NCBI GenBank assembly: GCA_041476545.1
Contig: JBGOTP010000230.1
Location: forward strand, 1 to 8,550
Direction of reading: 5' to 3'
DNA length: 8,550 nucleotides
Source: JBGOTP01 sp041476545
GTDB lineage: Bacteria; Acidobacteriota; Vicinamibacteria; Vicinamibacterales; CAVVIG01
Part shown: positions 6,097-8,550 of the stretch, one piece after another
How the letters are laid out: each line of letters starts with the position of its first letter
Numbering within the stretch: position 1 is the first letter of the stretch
Translations under genes and position numbers: made by a program
The notes under the pieces: model-generated
Database searches by the model: none
What the model saw: the letters and a program-made list of their open reading frames with translations, nothing else
What the model was told of the DNA's origin: nothing

Positions 6097-7356
6097 ATGC
6101 GTATGCGAACGAACACGCTCATTACCCTCACCGCGCTGCTGCTTGTTCTGTCGGCAGCGACCCGGGTCCGGTCACAGACCGCCGTCCCGCCGAACGCCCA
6201 GGCCAGAGCGGCGGTCGGATCTCCACAGGCCTCATACGTGGGATCGCAGACGTGCCAGCGGTGCCACGCGTCGACGTACGAGCGCTGGTCCAAGACTCGG
6301 ATGGCGAACGTGGTGCGAGACCCGCGCCAGCACCCCGAGGCCGTCACGCCTGATTTCTCGAAACCTGATCCGCTGCTCACGTTCAAGCTGGACGATGTGG
6401 CATTGGTCTACGGCAGCAAGTGGAAGCAGCGGTACTTCAGAAAGGTGGGCAACGACTACTTCCCCCTCCCGGCGCAATGGGATGTCACTCACAAAATATG
6501 GCGCGCCTACTTCGTTCAGCCGAACACCGACTGGTGGGTGCCGTTCTACCCCGCCGACAACGCCAGACGGCCGACAGGTCCTCTGTGCGACGGCTGCCAC
6601 TCGGTCAACTACAACGTGCAGACCAAGGCTGTCACCGAGTGGAACGTCGGCTGCGAGAAGTGCCACGGACCAGGGAGTGAACATGTTCGTCAGCCGACTG
6701 TCGCGAACATCGTCAACCCGGCAAAGCTGGACTTCGTGCGCGCCAACGACACGTGCATTCAATGTCACTCTCAGGGACAACCGCTGAAGAACCCGATCGC
6801 GGGGCAGTATTACGACTGGCCGGTCGGATTCAATCAGGGCGGCGACCTGAAGGACTACTGGCGTCTCGAAGAGCACAAGCTTGGAGACCTTACCTTCACC
6901 CACTTTCCCGATGGCACGGGGCACAAGAATCGGATGCAGGGCAACGACTTCGTCCAGAGCCTCATGTACCGCCGTAGTGTCACGTGTTTCAGTTGTCACG
7001 ACGTGCACGGCACCGCCAACAACGCCGATCTGATCAGGCCGGCCAGCAGTCTCTGCACGACCTGCCATGGTCCGACGTCTCCGAACGGCCCGCACACGCC
7101 CACGATCGAGGCGCACACCCAACACGCGCGTGGGAGCGCTGGCAGCGAATGCATCGCCTGCCACATGCCGAAGATCGAGCAGACGATTGCCGACGTGAAT
7201 GTCCGCAGTCACACATTTGCGTTCATCACGCCGGAGATGACGGATCAGTTCAAGATCCCGAACGCGTGCACGAGCTGCCACGCCGACAAATCGACCGATT
7301 GGGCGCGCGAGGCGCTCAAGAAGTGGCCTGGCGTCTCGCCGTGGAGAGCCAATTGA
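6097..7356 (+). CDS. Secreted octahaem c-type cytochrome (cytochrome c554-like)
   Basis: A 419-aa periplasmic or secreted electron carrier or reductase. The signal peptide is MRMRTNTLI followed by TLTALLLVLSAATRVRSQ. Eight CxxCH haem motifs are present: CQRCH 53, CDGCH 164, CEKCH 186, CIQCH 220, CFSCH 297, CTTCH 320, CIACH 352 and CTSCH 391. CEKCHGPGSEH and the closing block (CIACHMP, VRSHTFAFITPE, IPNACTSCHADKSTDWA) are typical of c554-type multihaem proteins that often carry a C-terminal TPR region; this one stops right after the last haem, so it is the TPR-free form. Several extra histidines (for example His195, His304, His340, His343, His372) could be distal haem ligands. The large gap between haems 1 and 2 is rich in aromatic residues. 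It lies 44 nt after chrB and 34 nt before the DUF1259 gene. The substrate cannot be read from sequence; chromate or another oxyanion is inferred from context only. Confidence 0.9.
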   Translation: MRMRTNTLITLTALLLVLSAATRVRSQTAVPPNAQARAAVGSPQASYVGSQTCQRCHASTYERWSKTRMANVVRDPRQHPEAVTPDFSKPDPLLTFKLDDVALVYGSKWKQRYFRKVGNDYFPLPAQWDVTHKIWRAYFVQPNTDWWVPFYPADNARRPTGPLCDGCHSVNYNVQTKAVTEWNVGCEKCHGPGSEHVRQPTVANIVNPAKLDFVRANDTCIQCHSQGQPLKNPIAGQYYDWPVGFNQGGDLKDYWRLEEHKLGDLTFTHFPDGTGHKNRMQGNDFVQSLMYRRSVTCFSCHDVHGTANNADLIRPASSLCTTCHGPTSPNGPHTPTIEAHTQHARGSAGSECIACHMPKIEQTIADVNVRSHTFAFITPEMTDQFKIPNACTSCHADKSTDWAREALKKWPGVSPWRAN

Positions 7357-7378
7357 TCTCAACGACCATCCCAGACCT

Positions 7379-7384
7379 GAGGAG
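7379..7384 (+). promoter_or_regulatory. Ribosome binding site of the DUF1259 gene
   Basis: GAGGAG with a 6-nt spacer to ATG 7391, a strong site that fixes the start and shows the gene is independently translated within the presumed operon. Confidence 0.75.
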
Positions 7385-7390
7385 ACACCA

Positions 7391-8308
7391 ATGAGACGTA
7401 CCGCCGTGCTGTGTGCAGTCATCTCGCTCACGTCGTTCATGTCGATCGTTCGCGCCCAGGAGATGCCCGCGGCTTACAAACAGGTGCTGGACACGCTCGG
7501 AAGAACCGGCGACTTCAAGGACAACGTCCTCAAGGTCAACATCCCACGGAACGACCTGTCTGTGACCGTCGCCAATGTCAAGACGCCGACGCCATTCGGG
7601 TTCGGCGGCTGGGTGGCCATGACCAGGGGATCCGGGATGGACGTGATGATGGGCGATCTTGTGCTGACGCAGGAGGAGGTCAACCCCGTCATGTCCGCCC
7701 TTCTCGACAACGGTCTCGAGGCGACTGCACTGCACAACCATTTCTTCTGGGACGAGCCGCGGATGTTCTACATGCACGTGCACGGCCACGGGACCCCCGC
7801 GGAACTGGCGCGCAGGGTAAAACCGGCACTCGATCTGATTGGCAAAGGTACGAACCGGTCGCCCGCGCCGCCCGCGCCGCCTGCCGCGTCACCCGCCGCA
7901 GCGCTCGCACCGGCGATCGACACGGCGAAGATCGCGCAGATTACCGGACATCAAGGCGAGCAGAACGGTGCGGTGTACAAGATCACCGTCGGGCGGGACG
8001 ATCTCAAGCTGACCGAGATGGGCGCGTCGATCAATGCGCGCATGGGCCTCAACACGTGGGCGGCATTCATCGGCACGAACGACAACGCCGCCGTGGCCGG
8101 CGACGTAGCGATGCTGGCGAACGAAGTGCAGCCGGTCCTGAAGGTGCTTCGTCAGAACGGCATCGACGTTGTCGCGCTTCACCACCATATGACCGGCACG
8201 AGCCCGGCCATCTACTTCCTGCACTATTGGGGTACAGGTCCAGCGGACAAACTCGCCACAGCCTTCAAAGCGGCGCTGGGCGAGTTGGGGAAGAAGTCGC
8301 GACCCTGA
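7391..8308 (+). CDS. Secreted tandem DUF1259 (LppY/LpqO-like) protein
   Basis: A 305-aa exported protein (signal peptide MRRTAVLCAVISLTSFMSIVRAQ) made of two copies of the DUF1259 domain joined by a Pro/Ala-rich linker (about 157-175). Copy 1 (about 27-152) contains GGWVAMTRG, an EVNPVMSALLDNGLEATALHNH helix-strand and FYMHVHGHG. Copy 2 (about 178-302) contains NTWAAFIGT, EVQPVLKVLRQNGIDVVALHHH and YFLHYWGTG. The aligned histidines are His115/His117/His129 and His264/His266/His278, resembling a small metal-binding barrel site repeated in each half. Copy 1 has extra histidines at 131 and 133. The family has no firmly established activity that I know of; metal binding is inferred. No lipobox is seen, unlike the lipoprotein LppY. 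Position after chrB and the octahaem cytochrome, with 34 nt spacing, suggests a shared role in periplasmic oxyanion or metal handling. Confidence 0.87.
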   Translation: MRRTAVLCAVISLTSFMSIVRAQEMPAAYKQVLDTLGRTGDFKDNVLKVNIPRNDLSVTVANVKTPTPFGFGGWVAMTRGSGMDVMMGDLVLTQEEVNPVMSALLDNGLEATALHNHFFWDEPRMFYMHVHGHGTPAELARRVKPALDLIGKGTNRSPAPPAPPAASPAAALAPAIDTAKIAQITGHQGEQNGAVYKITVGRDDLKLTEMGASINARMGLNTWAAFIGTNDNAAVAGDVAMLANEVQPVLKVLRQNGIDVVALHHHMTGTSPAIYFLHYWGTGPADKLATAFKAALGELGKKSRP

Positions 8309-8374
8309 GGTCCACACGAGATGGACGTTGAGATACCATCGTCCGACGCTGTGGTGTCACGTGGGGATACGTAG

Positions 8375-8550
8375 ATGCGCCTTGTCCATTGGATGTTCGT
8401 TCTGAGTGTGGCCTTCTTCATCAGCGGCCTCGGCCTCGTGATCGCCGGCGCGCGCGACGCGCGGCTGGCACGAGTCGCGAAGTCGCCGGCCGGTGCGTCC
8501 GCCATCGCCCCCGTGGCCAGCGTCAAGCAGATCATGCAGGGCATCGTCGG
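8375..8550 (+). CDS. Exported or membrane-anchored protein, N-terminus only (cut by window)
   Basis: An open frame from ATG 8375 to the window end (58 codons plus two bases), preceded by GGGGA at 8363-8367 with a 7-nt spacer. It starts MRLVHWMFVLSVAFFISGLG, a signal peptide or single membrane segment up to about residue 27, then a basic stretch (ARDARLARVAK) and PVASVKQIMQGIVG. The VKQIMQGIV pattern resembles the start of small exported proteins of the cytochrome c-prime-like type seen in similar genomes, but no haem motif is within view, so this is only a guess. It begins 66 nt after the DUF1259 stop, in the same direction, and may be the fourth gene of the chrB unit. Confidence 0.65.
   Translation, partial: MRLVHWMFVLSVAFFISGLGLVIAGARDARLARVAKSPAGASAIAPVASVKQIMQGIV

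Noticed and set aside
6232..7440. Long minus-strand open frame (402 codons) opposite the octahaem cytochrome
   Set aside because: The opposite strand carries eight CxxCH motifs and a signal peptide; this frame has no domain and is a codon-bias shadow.
8310..8326. GTCCA / TGGAC inverted repeat after the DUF1259 stop as a terminator
   Set aside because: Only 5-bp arms with a 7-nt loop and no T-run; too weak, and the next gene starts 66 nt downstream in the same direction.
7411..8331. Second plus-strand frame overlapping the DUF1259 gene
   Set aside because: Same strand, shifted frame, Arg/Gly/Ala/Asp-rich without domains; the DUF1259 frame has the signal peptide and Shine-Dalgarno.

Overview
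The window is GC-rich (roughly 63-66% by eye), gene-dense and arranged around one divergent intergenic region at about 4850-5020. The protein families point to an Acidobacteriota-like soil bacterium, possibly Vicinamibacteria. They include a c-type cytochrome fused to a PHM-like copper monooxygenase, its secreted companion with a GYMNRN...QPTHFLPGRQR core, and a c554-type multihaem cytochrome. This assignment is inferred from remembered family distribution; there is no rRNA or tRNA gene to confirm it.

Left half, minus strand, read right to left: a secreted two-domain beta-rich protein (4840-4028); a periplasmic monohaem cytochrome c / copper type II monooxygenase fusion (3998-2661, apparently from a TTG start behind a good Shine-Dalgarno); a 55-codon remnant of a GNAT acetyltransferase that looks internally deleted (2649-2482); a short spacer; then a tight ergothioneine pair, egtB (2340-955) and egtD (948 to beyond base 1). 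EgtD trimethylates histidine and EgtB performs the iron-dependent C-S bond formation and sulfoxidation. EgtB lacks two residues typical of the gamma-glutamylcysteine-using mycobacterial enzyme, so it probably uses another thiol donor.

Right half, plus strand: a ChrB-like chromate-sensing regulator (5021-6052); a secreted octahaem cytochrome c (6097-7356); a secreted tandem DUF1259 (LppY/LpqO-like) protein with two His triads (7391-8308); and the first 58 codons of another exported protein (from 8375). These genes are 34 to 66 bp apart and could be one transcription unit. No chrA transporter follows chrB here. The layout suggests a ChrB-controlled periplasmic redox module rather than a classical chromate-efflux operon; this is a hypothesis.

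The divergent region is rich in regulatory structure. On the minus side, a sigma70-like promoter is followed by a perfect match to the Gram-positive-type LexA (SOS) box, which contains the downstream start codon, plus a third half-site. On the plus side, two overlapping 10-bp palindromes fill the spacer of a possible chrB promoter whose predicted start point falls at the GTG start codon, suggesting a leaderless transcript. The general theme is redox and oxidant stress: ergothioneine, copper/haem oxidoreductases, chromate sensing and a possible SOS link. No mobile element, CRISPR array or RNA gene was seen.
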